This document shows, piece by piece, positions 1 to 7,702 of a stretch of DNA of 64,000 nt. The notes under the pieces are model-generated. The model saw nothing but the letters and a program-made list of their open reading frames with translations. It was not told the origin of the DNA and made no database searches. Made by a program: the position numbers and the translations under genes. The DNA comes from Rhodococcus rhodochrous (lineage in GTDB: Bacteria; Actinomycetota; Actinomycetes; Mycobacteriales; Mycobacteriaceae). The stretch lies in contig NZ_CP027557.1 in assembly GCF_014854695.1 (NCBI RefSeq), forward strand, positions 3,844,001 through 3,908,000. The letters run 5' to 3'. Position 1 is the first letter of the stretch. Each line of letters opens with the position of its first letter.

Positions 1-1611
1 CACGGCGCGGCCCTTCGGCGACGGCATGACGACGATGACGGGCAGCCCGTCCTCGATCAGCGCGATCGGGCCGTGCTTGAGCTCACCGGCGGCAAAACCC
101 TCGGCGTGCATGTACGCCAGTTCCTTGAGCTTGAGCGCACCCTCGAGCGCGACCGGGTAGCCCACGTGCCGACCGAGGAACAGCACGGCCGGCGAGGCCG
201 ACAGCTCCCGCGCCAGCGCCCGCACCGGCTCCATGCCGGTCAGCAGCTCGGCAATCTTCTCCGGCATCGCCGCCAGGTCCTGGTATTCGCGGGCCACCTC
301 GTCCGGATACTTCGTGCCGCGCGCCTGCGCCAGCGCCAGACCCACGAGGTAGTTCGCGGCCATCTGCGCCAGGAACGCCTTCGTCGACGCCACACCGATC
401 TCCGGGCCGGTACGGGTGTAGAGCACCGCGTCGGCCTCCCGCGGGATCTGCGCGCCGTTGGTGTTGCACACCGCCAGCACCCGCGCCTTCTGATCCTTGG
501 CGTGCCGGACCGCTTCGAGGGTGTCGGCGGTCTCCCCCGACTGCGAGATCGCCACGACCAGCGTGGACCTGTCGAGCACCGGATCGCGGTAGCGGAACTC
601 CGAGGCCAGCTCGACCTCGACGGGCAGGCGGGTCCAGTGCTCGATCGCATACTTGGCGACCAGGCCCGAGTGGTACGAGCTGCCGCAGGCGACGACGAAC
701 ACCTTGTCGATGTCGCGCAGTTCCTGATCGGACAGGCGCTGCTCGTCGAGCACGATGCACCCGTCGACGAAGTGACCGCGCAACGTGTCGGCCACCGCGG
801 CCGGCTGCTCCTCGATCTCCTTGAGCATGAAGTAGTCGTGGCCGCCCTTCTCGGCGGCGGCGAGATCCCAGTCGATGGTGAACGGACGCGTCGCCACGTC
901 GGTGTTGCCGTCGAAGTCGGTGACCTCGTAGGAGTTGTTCGTGATCACCACGACCTGGTCCTGCCCGAGCTCGACCGCCTCCCGGGTGAACTCGATGAAC
1001 GCCGCGACGTCCGAGGCGATGAACATCTCACCGTCGCCGACCCCGACGACCAGCGGCGTCGACCGACGCGCCGCGACGATCGTGCCCGGATGATCCGCGT
1101 GGGCGAAGACCAGCGTGAACGCACCCTGCAACCTGCGCAGCACACTGCGGGCGCTGTCGACGAAGTTGCCCGCCGTCGGGCCCTCGGCGTAGGCGCGGGC
1201 CACCAGGTGCACCGCGACCTCGGTGTCGGTGTCGCTGGCCAGCTCCACACCCGACTTCTCGAGCTCCTCACGCAGCGGCGCGAAGTTCTCGATGATGCCG
1301 TTGTGCACCACCGCGACCTTGCCGGTCGCGTCGCGATGCGGGTGCGCATTGCGGTCGGTGGGACGACCGTGGGTGGCCCACCGGGTGTGCCCCATCCCCG
1401 CGGTACCGGCGAAGTGCTCCTCGCCGATCTCGGCGAGCTCGGCCTCCAGATTGACCAGCCGCCCCGCCTTCCGCTCGACGGCCAGAGCACCCTTGCCGTC
1501 GAGGATGGCGATTCCCGCCGAGTCGTAACCCCGGTACTCCATCCGCCGCAGCGCTTCCACCACGACGTCGAGAGCACGACGGTGCCCGACATAGCCCACG
1601 ATTCCGCACAT
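1..1611 (-). CDS. glmS: Glutamine-fructose-6-phosphate aminotransferase (isomerizing), 3' end cut by window
   Basis: Makes glucosamine-6-phosphate from fructose-6-phosphate and glutamine, the first committed step to UDP-GlcNAc for peptidoglycan. The product starts MCGIVGYVGHRRALD, so Cys2 becomes the N-terminal nucleophile of the glutaminase domain. The glutaminase motif GHTRWATHG follows, then two SIS sugar-isomerase domains with CGSSYHSG and SQSGETADT. The frame is open to base 1, giving 537 codons; about 85 C-terminal residues are missing compared with the usual 610-625. glmM lies 2.5 kb upstream on the same strand, so two amino-sugar genes flank three small genes. Identity is certain from the conserved motifs. 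Confidence 0.97.
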   Translation of the reverse strand, partial: MCGIVGYVGHRRALDVVVEALRRMEYRGYDSAGIAILDGKGALAVERKAGRLVNLEAELAEIGEEHFAGTAGMGHTRWATHGRPTDRNAHPHRDATGKVAVVHNGIIENFAPLREELEKSGVELASDTDTEVAVHLVARAYAEGPTAGNFVDSARSVLRRLQGAFTLVFAHADHPGTIVAARRSTPLVVGVGDGEMFIASDVAAFIEFTREAVELGQDQVVVITNNSYEVTDFDGNTDVATRPFTIDWDLAAAEKGGHDYFMLKEIEEQPAAVADTLRGHFVDGCIVLDEQRLSDQELRDIDKVFVVACGSSYHSGLVAKYAIEHWTRLPVEVELASEFRYRDPVLDRSTLVVAISQSGETADTLEAVRHAKDQKARVLAVCNTNGAQIPREADAVLYTRTGPEIGVASTKAFLAQMAANYLVGLALAQARGTKYPDEVAREYQDLAAMPEKIAELLTGMEPVRALARELSASPAVLFLGRHVGYPVALEGALKLKELAYMHAEGFAAGELKHGPIALIEDGLPVIVVMPSPKGRAV

Positions 1612-1739
1612 GCCTAGCAGGGTACTGGTCGACCCCCGCCCGGGAACAACACACCGGTGAGCCCGTACACGTGCATCGGGGCACGCCGTCCGGTACGCAC
1701 CGACCCCGGCGGGCAGCGCCATCCGCTAACGTTCAGGCC

Positions 1740-2588
1740 GTGGCGGCGAACCCCAAGAAACTGGCTCAGGAACTCTCCCGGCGCGGCCCGCACTCGGTGC
1801 TGCGCGGCGACCTGGCGCTCGCCGGTCAGCCGGGTGTCGTGTACACCCCCGCGGAAGGCTTCGACCTGCCCGCGATCGCGTTCGGGCACGGCTGGCTCAC
1901 TGGGGTCACGAAGTACACGAAGCTCTTCGAGCACCTCGCGTCCTGGGGAATCGTCGTGGGCGCGCCCAACACCGAGCGCGGACCGGTGCCGTCGGCGATC
2001 GGGTTGTCGACCGACCTGCTCACCACCCTCGACATCTGCACCGGCGTGCGTCTCGGTACCGGGCGGATCAGTGTCCATCCGTCGAAGCTCGCGCTGGTGG
2101 GTCACGGTTCGGGTGCCGGGGCGGCGGTGCTCGCCGCAGCGAGACGTGAGGTCGCGGCCGTCGCTGCGCTCTATCCCTCGCCCGTCTCCCCCGCCGCCTC
2201 CGAGGCGGCCGGCCGCGTGCGGGCACCGGGCCTCGTCCTCGTCGGTGAGAAGAGCATCGGGTCGATGACCAGCGACGCCGTCGCGGTCGCCCAGGGTTGG
2301 GGCAGCGACGACGTGCAGCTGCGGGTCGTCGACAAGGCGAACGACGAAGGACTCGTCGAGGGGCGCCGCCTGTTCGGAGCTCTCGGCGTCGGTGGTGCCG
2401 AGCGTCGCACCCAGGAACGCACTCGTGCGCTGCTCACCGGCTTCCTGCTGCACCGTCTCACGGGCGACAAGACGTACGCGATCTTCTCCGACCTCACCAC
2501 CGAGCTGCCCGGCTCCACGGTGATCTCCGACCCCGACGTCGTCGATCGCGATCTCGGCACGCAGGTCAACCTGCTCCTCGGGCGCTGA
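1740..2588 (+). CDS. Alpha/beta hydrolase of the dienelactone hydrolase type (Rv3438-like)
   Basis: 282 residues. An alpha/beta-hydrolase fold is indicated by AFGHGWL near the N-terminus (oxyanion region) and the nucleophile elbow VGHGSGAGAA around residue 120, with Ser as probable nucleophile. No signal peptide is visible, so a cytoplasmic enzyme is expected; the substrate is unknown. I chose the GTG at 1740, giving VAANPKKLAQEL. The upstream ATG at 1671 would add a low-complexity arginine/proline stretch. There is no clear Shine-Dalgarno; a TAACGT hexamer at about 1727 sits at -10 distance from the GTG, which suggests a leaderless mRNA. The position between glmS and glmM matches the mycobacterial gene Rv3438. 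Confidence 0.8.
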   Translation: MAANPKKLAQELSRRGPHSVLRGDLALAGQPGVVYTPAEGFDLPAIAFGHGWLTGVTKYTKLFEHLASWGIVVGAPNTERGPVPSAIGLSTDLLTTLDICTGVRLGTGRISVHPSKLALVGHGSGAGAAVLAAARREVAAVAALYPSPVSPAASEAAGRVRAPGLVLVGEKSIGSMTSDAVAVAQGWGSDDVQLRVVDKANDEGLVEGRRLFGALGVGGAERRTQERTRALLTGFLLHRLTGDKTYAIFSDLTTELPGSTVISDPDVVDRDLGTQVNLLLGR

Positions 2589-2604
2589 CGCACCGTCGTT
2601 CGCG

Positions 2605-3618
2605 TCACAGCGGTCCGGCTTCCGCGAGCACGACTCCCGCATCGCCCGCGTCGTTCTCGTCCTGCCGGTGGTCGTCCTCGACCGGTCCTGAGGCATGTTC
2701 GCGTCTGCGTTCGCCCGGGCGGATCCCGGGAACCGTCAGCAGTGCACCTTGATTCGGCGGGTCGCTCGGTCCGTGCCGCATCGTCCCGTCGTCGACGACG
2801 GGAGCCACCGTCCCTGCACCGGACGCGCCCACGGCCACCCCGGCGCCCTCGGCAACGCGTTCGGTGGTCGTCGCCAGGTCGGTGACAGTGCCGGCGATCC
2901 GGTGGCCGGCCTCCTCACACGCCCCGAGCACCACGGCGACGGCGTCCCGGACGGCCGGGACCAGACGTTCTTCGACCCATCTCCGGCACTCGGCGGCAGG
3001 GTCGCCCACGTTGCTACCGGGCGGGTCGCCCACGTTGCTACCGGGCGGGTCGCCCACGTTGCTACCGGGCGGGTCGCCGAACCAGCGGGCATGCTCCTCT
3101 GGGCTCGGTCCGTGCGGGCCGCCGCTCGCTCCGGCGACGATCGTGTCGATCTCGTCCCTCGTGCGACCGTCGACGGCGCGTTCCGCGAGATCCCCGACAA
3201 CGCGGGCCTTCTCACGCAACGCCGCGGCGATCGCGGTGGCGGCCGACTCCAGAGCGACCGCGAGATCGGTCAGCGACGCACACAACGCCACTCCGGCACG
3301 GACGGTGGTCGTCAGCTCGGCGCGAGCCCGGTCGGCGGCGGATCCGTCCCACGACTCGTCGAGTTGCTGCAGGAGGCGACGCTGTTCGTCGGTCCGACGA
3401 CCGAGCGAGGTCGCGAGCGAGCGCGTCGTGACGGCGTCGTCGGCGAGGGCGGGCAACGAGAGAGCACGTTCCTCGTCGTAACGTGCCCGGACGTCTGCGA
3501 CGCAACAGCCGGACTCGAGCCCGAGAGTGTGCAGGGACTGCACGAGGTCGATCAGACGGGCCAGGCCGGGCGCTCCCGCGTCGAGGATGTCGCCTGCGCT
3601 CTCGGGCGAGGTCCTCAC
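2605..3618 (-). CDS. Alanine-rich T7SS-associated protein with WDG motif and tandem GDPPGSNV repeats (Rv3439c-like position)
   Basis: 337 residues, alanine- and glutamate-rich and mostly predicted helical. A DESWDGSAADRAR segment at about residues 108-120 recalls the turn of WXG/LXG secretion proteins. Around residues 180-206 three exact copies of GDPPGSNV form a flexible linker between two helical halves. The C-terminal 60 residues are disordered and charged. No signal peptide or membrane segment is seen. It starts with GTG overlapping the stop of the upstream gene by 4 nt (GTGA), so the two are translationally coupled. Its position between glmM and glmS corresponds to Rv3439c of M. tuberculosis. 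A role as T7SS substrate or partner is an inference; function is unknown. Confidence 0.75.
   Translation of the reverse strand: MRTSPESAGDILDAGAPGLARLIDLVQSLHTLGLESGCCVADVRARYDEERALSLPALADDAVTTRSLATSLGRRTDEQRRLLQQLDESWDGSAADRARAELTTTVRAGVALCASLTDLAVALESAATAIAAALREKARVVGDLAERAVDGRTRDEIDTIVAGASGGPHGPSPEEHARWFGDPPGSNVGDPPGSNVGDPPGSNVGDPAAECRRWVEERLVPAVRDAVAVVLGACEEAGHRIAGTVTDLATTTERVAEGAGVAVGASGAGTVAPVVDDGTMRHGPSDPPNQGALLTVPGIRPGERRREHASGPVEDDHRQDENDAGDAGVVLAEAGPL
3001..3072. repeat. Three perfect 24-bp tandem repeats inside the T7SS-associated gene
   Basis: Three identical 24-bp units (3001-3024, 3025-3048, 3049-3072) begin GTCGCCCACG and end CCGGGCGG, followed by the partial unit GTCGCC. On the minus strand each encodes GDPPGSNV in frame, so a change in copy number adds or removes eight residues without a frameshift. 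The identity between copies suggests recent duplication by slippage. Confidence 0.95.
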
Positions 3619-4022
3619 GGCTGCCGGGTCCCTGCGTCGCCGAACCCGGCACTGTCGAGGTCGGCACCGGTCACAGCGGTGAGGGCGATGACGGTCGCGT
3701 CGTCCTGGTGCCGGTAGGTGTCCGCCACGACGCGCAACGCGTCGGCATGCGCCTGCACGGTCGCCGCCCAGCTCTCACACGCAGCACGCATCCTGCGATA
3801 GCCGGTCTCGACGCGGACGCCGGCCGCCCGATGCGTCGATCCGGCACCGCCGCCATCGAAGACGAGACCACCGAAGCCGCGACGGATCCCGGCGTCGGCG
3901 TCCTCGGCGACCTCCGCGAGTCGTGCCGCGACGGCGCGCACCGCCTCGTCGTCGAACCTGATCGTGCCGTGCTGTGTAGCTGTGTCGTGCTGCGCTGCCG
4001 TGTCGTGCTGCTGTGTGTCCAT
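3615..4022 (-). CDS. Small ESX-type secretion target (EspC/DUF2580-like), Rv3440c-like position
   Basis: 135 residues starting MDTQQHDTAAQHDT, a short polar Q/H/D/T-rich leader, then a helical hairpin beginning IRFDDEAVRAVAARLAEVA. A glycine-rich turn, GFGGLVFDGGGAGS, lies between the helices. This layout matches the EspC-like type VII secretion target family (DUF2580). The ATG at 4020-4022 is preceded by GAAGGG at good spacing; a longer reading upstream would be arginine/proline noise. It overlaps the next gene by 4 nt. The context between glmM and glmS next to an ESX-4 locus agrees with a secreted partner pair. The family call is moderately sure; secretion is inferred. Confidence 0.72.
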   Translation of the reverse strand: MDTQQHDTAAQHDTATQHGTIRFDDEAVRAVAARLAEVAEDADAGIRRGFGGLVFDGGGAGSTHRAAGVRVETGYRRMRAACESWAATVQAHADALRVVADTYRHQDDATVIALTAVTGADLDSAGFGDAGTRQP

Positions 4023-4140
4023 GTCCGCCCTTCGCCCACCGAACCCTCTCGAAGGGTTAGGACGCAGCGCGGGGCGATCCGGTTCCACCGCAGCGGCACT
4101 GCGAGCGGAAGGCGGCGGCGATGTGCAGGGACCGCGCAGG

Positions 4141-5481
4141 TCAGACGGCGGCGACGACTCCCGCGAGACGGTCGGCGACCGCCCGGGCGTGATCGTCGTC
4201 GGCGGCTTCGACCATGACGCGCACAAGCTGCTCGGTGCCCGACGGACGCAGCAGCACCCGGCCGGTCTCACCGAGTTCGCGCTCGGCCTCCGCGACCGCG
4301 TCCGCCACCGCAGGATCGTTCGCGACGGCGACCTTGTCGTGGACCCGCACGTTCACGAGGACCTGCGGAAGCGATGTCATCACCGAGGCGAGCTTCGCGA
4401 GCGGCAGACCCGTCGTGGCGATCCGCTCCATCAGGCGCAGACCCGTGAGCACGCCGTCGCCGGTCGTACCGTGCGCGGGCAGGACGATGTGACCGGACTG
4501 CTCACCGCCGAGGCCGTAGCCACCGCGGCGGAGCTCCTCGAGCACGTAGCGGTCACCCACACCGACGGTGCGCACCTGGATTCCCGCCGCCCGCATCGCG
4601 AGATGCAGACCGAGATTGCTCATCACCGTGGCGACGAGGGTGTCGTCGGGAAGTTCACCGGCTTCGTGCATGCCGAGGGCGAGGATCGCCATGATCGCGT
4701 CGCCGTCGACCACCGTGCCGGTCGCGTCGACGGCGAGGCAGCGGTCGGCGTCGCCGTCGTGCGCGAGACCGAGGTCGGCGCCGTGCTCGAGCACGGCCTG
4801 CTGCAGCACGGACAGGTGCGTGGATCCACAGCCGTCGTTGATGTTCAATCCGTCGGGTTCGGCGTTGATCGCGATCACCGTCGCACCCGCGGCCGCATAG
4901 GCGGCCGGGCCGGCCTGCGAGGCGGCGCCGTGCGCGCAGTCGACCACCACGGTCGTACCGGTGAGCGGCTTGTGCACGGCCGTCGCGAGATGCGCGAGGT
5001 AACGTTCGAGGGCGTCGGACACGACGCGTACCCGGCCGATGCCGGAGCCGGTGGGGCGTGCGGCGCTCTCGGCGTCGCCGTGCAGCACCGCTTCGATCCG
5101 GTCCTCGGCCTCGTCGTCGAGCTTGTGCCCGCCGGCCGCGAAGATCTTGATGCCGTTGTCGGGCATGGGATTGTGCGACGCGGAGATCATCACGCCGAGG
5201 TCGGCGCCGTAGTCACCCGTGAGGTACGCGACCGCAGGGGTGGGCAGCACGCCCACCGACACCACGTCGACTCCGGCTGCGGTGAGTCCGGCCGTGACGG
5301 CCGCCTCGAGCATCTCCCCGCTCGCGCGTGGATCTCGACCCACGACCGCGACCGGTCGCCGCTCGGCACCCTGCGGGGCCAGGACCGCTGCCGCAGCGCC
5401 TGCCAGGCGTACTGCCAGCTCCACTGTGAGCTCGGCGTTGGCCAAGCCCCGGACTCCGTCGGTGCCGAACAACCGACCCAT
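4141..5481 (-). CDS. glmM: Phosphoglucosamine mutase
   Basis: Converts glucosamine-6-phosphate to glucosamine-1-phosphate in UDP-GlcNAc synthesis. 446 residues, usual for the family. It begins [15 protein letters not shown]. The phosphoserine active-site loop [12 protein letters not shown] has the catalytic Ser at residue 102. The metal loop DGDADRC and the sugar-binding EQSGHIV follow, and the C-terminal phosphate-binding loop is [12 protein letters not shown]. The ATG at 5479-5481 is preferred over the in-frame GTG two codons earlier because GGGAGG lies 8 nt before the ATG and only 2 nt before the GTG. It lies downstream of rplM-rpsI, as in mycobacteria. Confidence 0.97.
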   Translation of the reverse strand: MGRLFGTDGVRGLANAELTVELAVRLAGAAAAVLAPQGAERRPVAVVGRDPRASGEMLEAAVTAGLTAAGVDVVSVGVLPTPAVAYLTGDYGADLGVMISASHNPMPDNGIKIFAAGGHKLDDEAEDRIEAVLHGDAESAARPTGSGIGRVRVVSDALERYLAHLATAVHKPLTGTTVVVDCAHGAASQAGPAAYAAAGATVIAINAEPDGLNINDGCGSTHLSVLQQAVLEHGADLGLAHDGDADRCLAVDATGTVVDGDAIMAILALGMHEAGELPDDTLVATVMSNLGLHLAMRAAGIQVRTVGVGDRYVLEELRRGGYGLGGEQSGHIVLPAHGTTGDGVLTGLRLMERIATTGLPLAKLASVMTSLPQVLVNVRVHDKVAVANDPAVADAVAEAERELGETGRVLLRPSGTEQLVRVMVEAADDDHARAVADRLAGVVAAV

Positions 5482-5543
5482 GTACACAGCCTCCCAGTCG
5501 TGTGCGGCCCCCGCCGCGGGTGTCGATAGAGGACAGAATGCAC

Positions 5544-5586
5544 GAAAGCAGGCGCCGGTAGGAGATGTCTACCGACGCCTGCTCTC
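5544..5586 (-). terminator. Terminator hairpin after rpsI
   Basis: Arms at 5548-5561 and 5569-5582 pair over 14 bp with one mismatch and a 7-nt loop, and the stem can extend by a few bases. On the minus strand the hairpin is followed by CTTTCG, a weak U tract. It lies between rpsI and glmM, so it should end the rplM-rpsI transcript. Confidence 0.75.
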
Positions 5587-5633
5587 GTGGTGGAACAGGT
5601 GCCGACTCTGACGAAATCAGCGTCGGCGGCACA

Positions 5634-6137
5634 TCAGCGCTTGGAGTACTGCGATGCCTTACGGGCCTTCTTCAGGCCGTACTTCTTGCGCTCGACGGCA
5701 CGCGGGTCACGCGTGAGGAAGCCGGCGCGCTTGAGCGCGGGGCGATCCTCGGGGGTGACCTCGGTGAGTGCACGCGCGATGGCGAGACGCAGCGCGCCGG
5801 CCTGGCCGGACGGGCCGCCGCCGTGCAGGCGTGCGTGGATGTCGAACGACTCGGTGCGCTCGACCGTCACCAGAGGCGACTTCACGAGCTGCTGGTGCAC
5901 CTTGTTCGGGAAGTAGTCCTCGATGGTGCGGCCGTTGAGGGTGAAGTTGCCGGTGCCGGGCACGAGGCGGACGCGGACGACAGCCTCCTTACGGCGACCG
6001 ACGGTCTGGACCGGACGGTCGAACACGATCGGGGCAGCAGGTGCCTCGACGACGTCCTCGACGTACTCGTCTGCAGCGACCTCGACGTTCTCGACGTACT
6101 CTTCGGGGTTCACGTTCTGTTCCTCGGGCGTCGTCAC
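5634..6137 (-). CDS. rpsI: 30S ribosomal protein S9
   Basis: 167 residues. The conserved core starts at [18 protein letters not shown] and ends with the typical C-terminal [12 protein letters not shown], which reaches toward the tRNA in the P site. The first 40 residues form an acidic extension rich in Glu, Asp and Val, clearly longer than in mycobacterial S9 as I recall it. The ATG overlaps the rplM stop by 4 nt (ATGA), so the pair is translationally coupled as in most bacteria. Confidence 0.97.
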   Translation of the reverse strand: MTTPEEQNVNPEEYVENVEVAADEYVEDVVEAPAAPIVFDRPVQTVGRRKEAVVRVRLVPGTGNFTLNGRTIEDYFPNKVHQQLVKSPLVTVERTESFDIHARLHGGGPSGQAGALRLAIARALTEVTPEDRPALKRAGFLTRDPRAVERKKYGLKKARKASQYSKR

Positions 6138-6577
6138 TGTGCCACCTGCTTGATCTCGAACGGCACCGGCTGCTGCGCGGCGTGGGGGTGGTTCGGGCCC
6201 GCGTAGACCTTCAGCTTCTTCGCGATGGCGCGACCGAGCTTGTTCTTCGGGAGCATGCCGGTGACGGCCTTCTCCACGAGGCGGTCGGGGTTCTTCTCGA
6301 GAACCTCGCCGACGGAACGAGCCCGCAGACCGCCCGGGTGACCGGAGTGGCTGTAGAGGAACTTGTCGGTCCGCTTGTTGCCGGAGACGGCAACCTTGTC
6401 GGCGTTGATGATGACGACGAAGTCACCACCGTCGACGTGCGGCGCGAATGTGGGCTTGTGCTTTCCGCGGAGCAGGTTTGCCGCCTGCACCGCGAGGCGG
6501 CCGAGCACCACGTCGGTGGCGTCGATGACGTGCCACTGATGGGTCACGTCGCCGGCCTTCGGTGTGTACGTAGACAC
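6134..6577 (-). CDS. rplM: 50S ribosomal protein L13
   Basis: 147 residues, the normal length. It starts [19 protein letters not shown] and contains the family signature around [19 protein letters not shown]. The GTG at 6575-6577 follows GAGGAA at a spacing of 6 nt; readings further upstream have no family match. It is the first gene of the rplM-rpsI operon, directly downstream of the ESX-4 esx genes as in mycobacteria. Confidence 0.97.
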   Translation of the reverse strand: MSTYTPKAGDVTHQWHVIDATDVVLGRLAVQAANLLRGKHKPTFAPHVDGGDFVVIINADKVAVSGNKRTDKFLYSHSGHPGGLRARSVGEVLEKNPDRLVEKAVTGMLPKNKLGRAIAKKLKVYAGPNHPHAAQQPVPFEIKQVAQ

Positions 6578-6708
6578 AGATCTTCCTCGTCTATCGTTTC
6601 GCTGCTGGCCTGCATGCCGACGGTTGCCACGCCCGGCGGCCAGTTGGGACCCGGGAGAGGTGTTCGTCGCGCCACAGGGCACGACGACGTGCGACACGCC
6701 GAGGGGAC

Positions 6709-6738
6709 ACTCTACCGGGCGGACGCAGGGCCGGTCAA
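6709..6738 (-). promoter_or_regulatory. Predicted sigma-A-type promoter of rplM-rpsI
   Basis: On the minus strand TTGACC (6733-6738) is followed after 18 nt by TAGAGT (6709-6714). This is a close match to housekeeping promoters and would give an mRNA leader of about 125 nt before the rplM GTG. Confidence 0.65.
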
Positions 6739-6796
6739 AGCGCCGCAGCAACCCTGACCCCGATCACCCCCGGCCGGAGCACCCCGGAAGCAGCAG

Positions 6797-6858
6797 CACG
6801 TCCCGGCGGCCTCTCCACCACCGGGACGTGACAGCGCCGGATCAGCTCGGATCCGGCG
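6797..6858 (-). terminator. Two hairpins behind the esx gene pair
   Basis: Immediately after the esx stop, a 9-bp perfect hairpin has arms at 6835-6843 and 6850-6858. A 10-bp perfect hairpin follows with arms at 6797-6806 and 6821-6830. Neither has a U tract. Together they probably end or protect the ESX-4 minus-strand transcript before the rplM promoter. Confidence 0.5.
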
Positions 6859-6866
6859 GACCCGGA

Positions 6867-7157
6867 TCAGCCCGGGAAGCGCTGCTGGTTCAGTCGCTCG
6901 ACCTCCTGCATGTTGTCGTTACCGGTCGAGACCACCCGACCGATGTCGTGCAGCACCTGGATGAGGCCGGCCTCGGCCTCGTTCCAGCGCGCCTGCGTGG
7001 CGGCGTAGCGCTCCTGCGCCCCGCTGTCCCAGGTGGCGATGAGGGGCGCCACCTGCCCCTCGATGCGGTCGAGCGTCGCCTCGATCGCCTTCTGACCGGA
7101 CACGAGCTGGGCGTGCAGGTCGGCGACGCCGGCGAAGTTCTGATAGATCTCGGACAC
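6867..7157 (-). CDS. esxT: WXG100-family ESX-4 secreted protein (EsxT position)
   Basis: 96 residues, the standard size of an ESX protein forming a helix-turn-helix hairpin. It begins VSEIYQNFAGVADLHAQL. The turn motif is W43-D-S45 rather than W-X-G. The GTG at 7155-7157 follows AAGGAG at good distance. It is the second of two adjacent small esx genes, which usually encode a heterodimer exported by the ESX machine. Orthology to EsxT rests on position next to rplM and on the lack of a canonical glycine, not on a database search. Confidence 0.82.
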   Translation of the reverse strand: MSEIYQNFAGVADLHAQLVSGQKAIEATLDRIEGQVAPLIATWDSGAQERYAATQARWNEAEAGLIQVLHDIGRVVSTGNDNMQEVERLNQQRFPG

Positions 7158-7218
7158 GGATCGTTCTCCTTGTTCTCGAATGTGTGCCGGAGGGGCTGTG
7201 TGCCGGAAGGAGCGGGGA

Positions 7219-7572
7219 TCAGGTGAACGACCCGTTGAGCACCGAACCACCGTCGGGGTCGATCGCCGACAGGGACTGGGCCTGCTGGTCCTCGGCCGCG
7301 GCGTACGACCGTCCACTGGTGCGCACGGCTTCTGCCAGTTCGTCCAGGGCGTTCGACAGCTTGGTGTGGTTGACGTTCCAGCGCTCCATGATTCCGGCGA
7401 ACTGTTCCGCCGAGCGGCTCCGCCAGACCGACGGCGCGGACTGCACCACGCCCGTCAGGCGACCGAGGATCGCGTCGAGTTCGGCGCGGGAGTCCTGGAG
7501 TTGTCCCGCGACGACCTCCATGGTCGTCACATCGGTGGTGAGGTGATTCGAATTGCCGGTCGGTTGGGTCAA
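7219..7572 (-). CDS. esxU: WXG100-family ESX-4 secreted protein (EsxU position)
   Basis: 117 residues with two amphipathic helices joined by SAPSVWRSRSAEQF; the turn is W50-R-S52 instead of W-X-G. Tyr90 followed by Glu94 fits the YxxxD/E general secretion signal expected on one partner of an ESX pair. The start is TTG at 7570-7572 with AAGGAG 7 nt upstream; no better start is available. The next esx gene begins 61 nt downstream. Its position matches EsxU of the mycobacterial ESX-4 locus. Confidence 0.82.
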   Translation of the reverse strand: MTQPTGNSNHLTTDVTTMEVVAGQLQDSRAELDAILGRLTGVVQSAPSVWRSRSAEQFAGIMERWNVNHTKLSNALDELAEAVRTSGRSYAAAEDQQAQSLSAIDPDGGSVLNGSFT

Positions 7573-7702
7573 CGGCGTACTCCTTCGCTCGTGCGTGGAT
7601 CATCCGGCTCGGCGTCGAGCCGGTCCTGGCTCCTACATGTGGTTGGACGCACCCGATCCGGTATCGGTTCCGCGCCTTCCGAAATTCGTGGACTTTCTTT
7701 TC

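Noticed and set aside
3001-3078. Short tandem repeats considered as a CRISPR array
   Set aside because: The repeats are directly adjacent without spacers, lie inside a reading frame and there are no cas genes.
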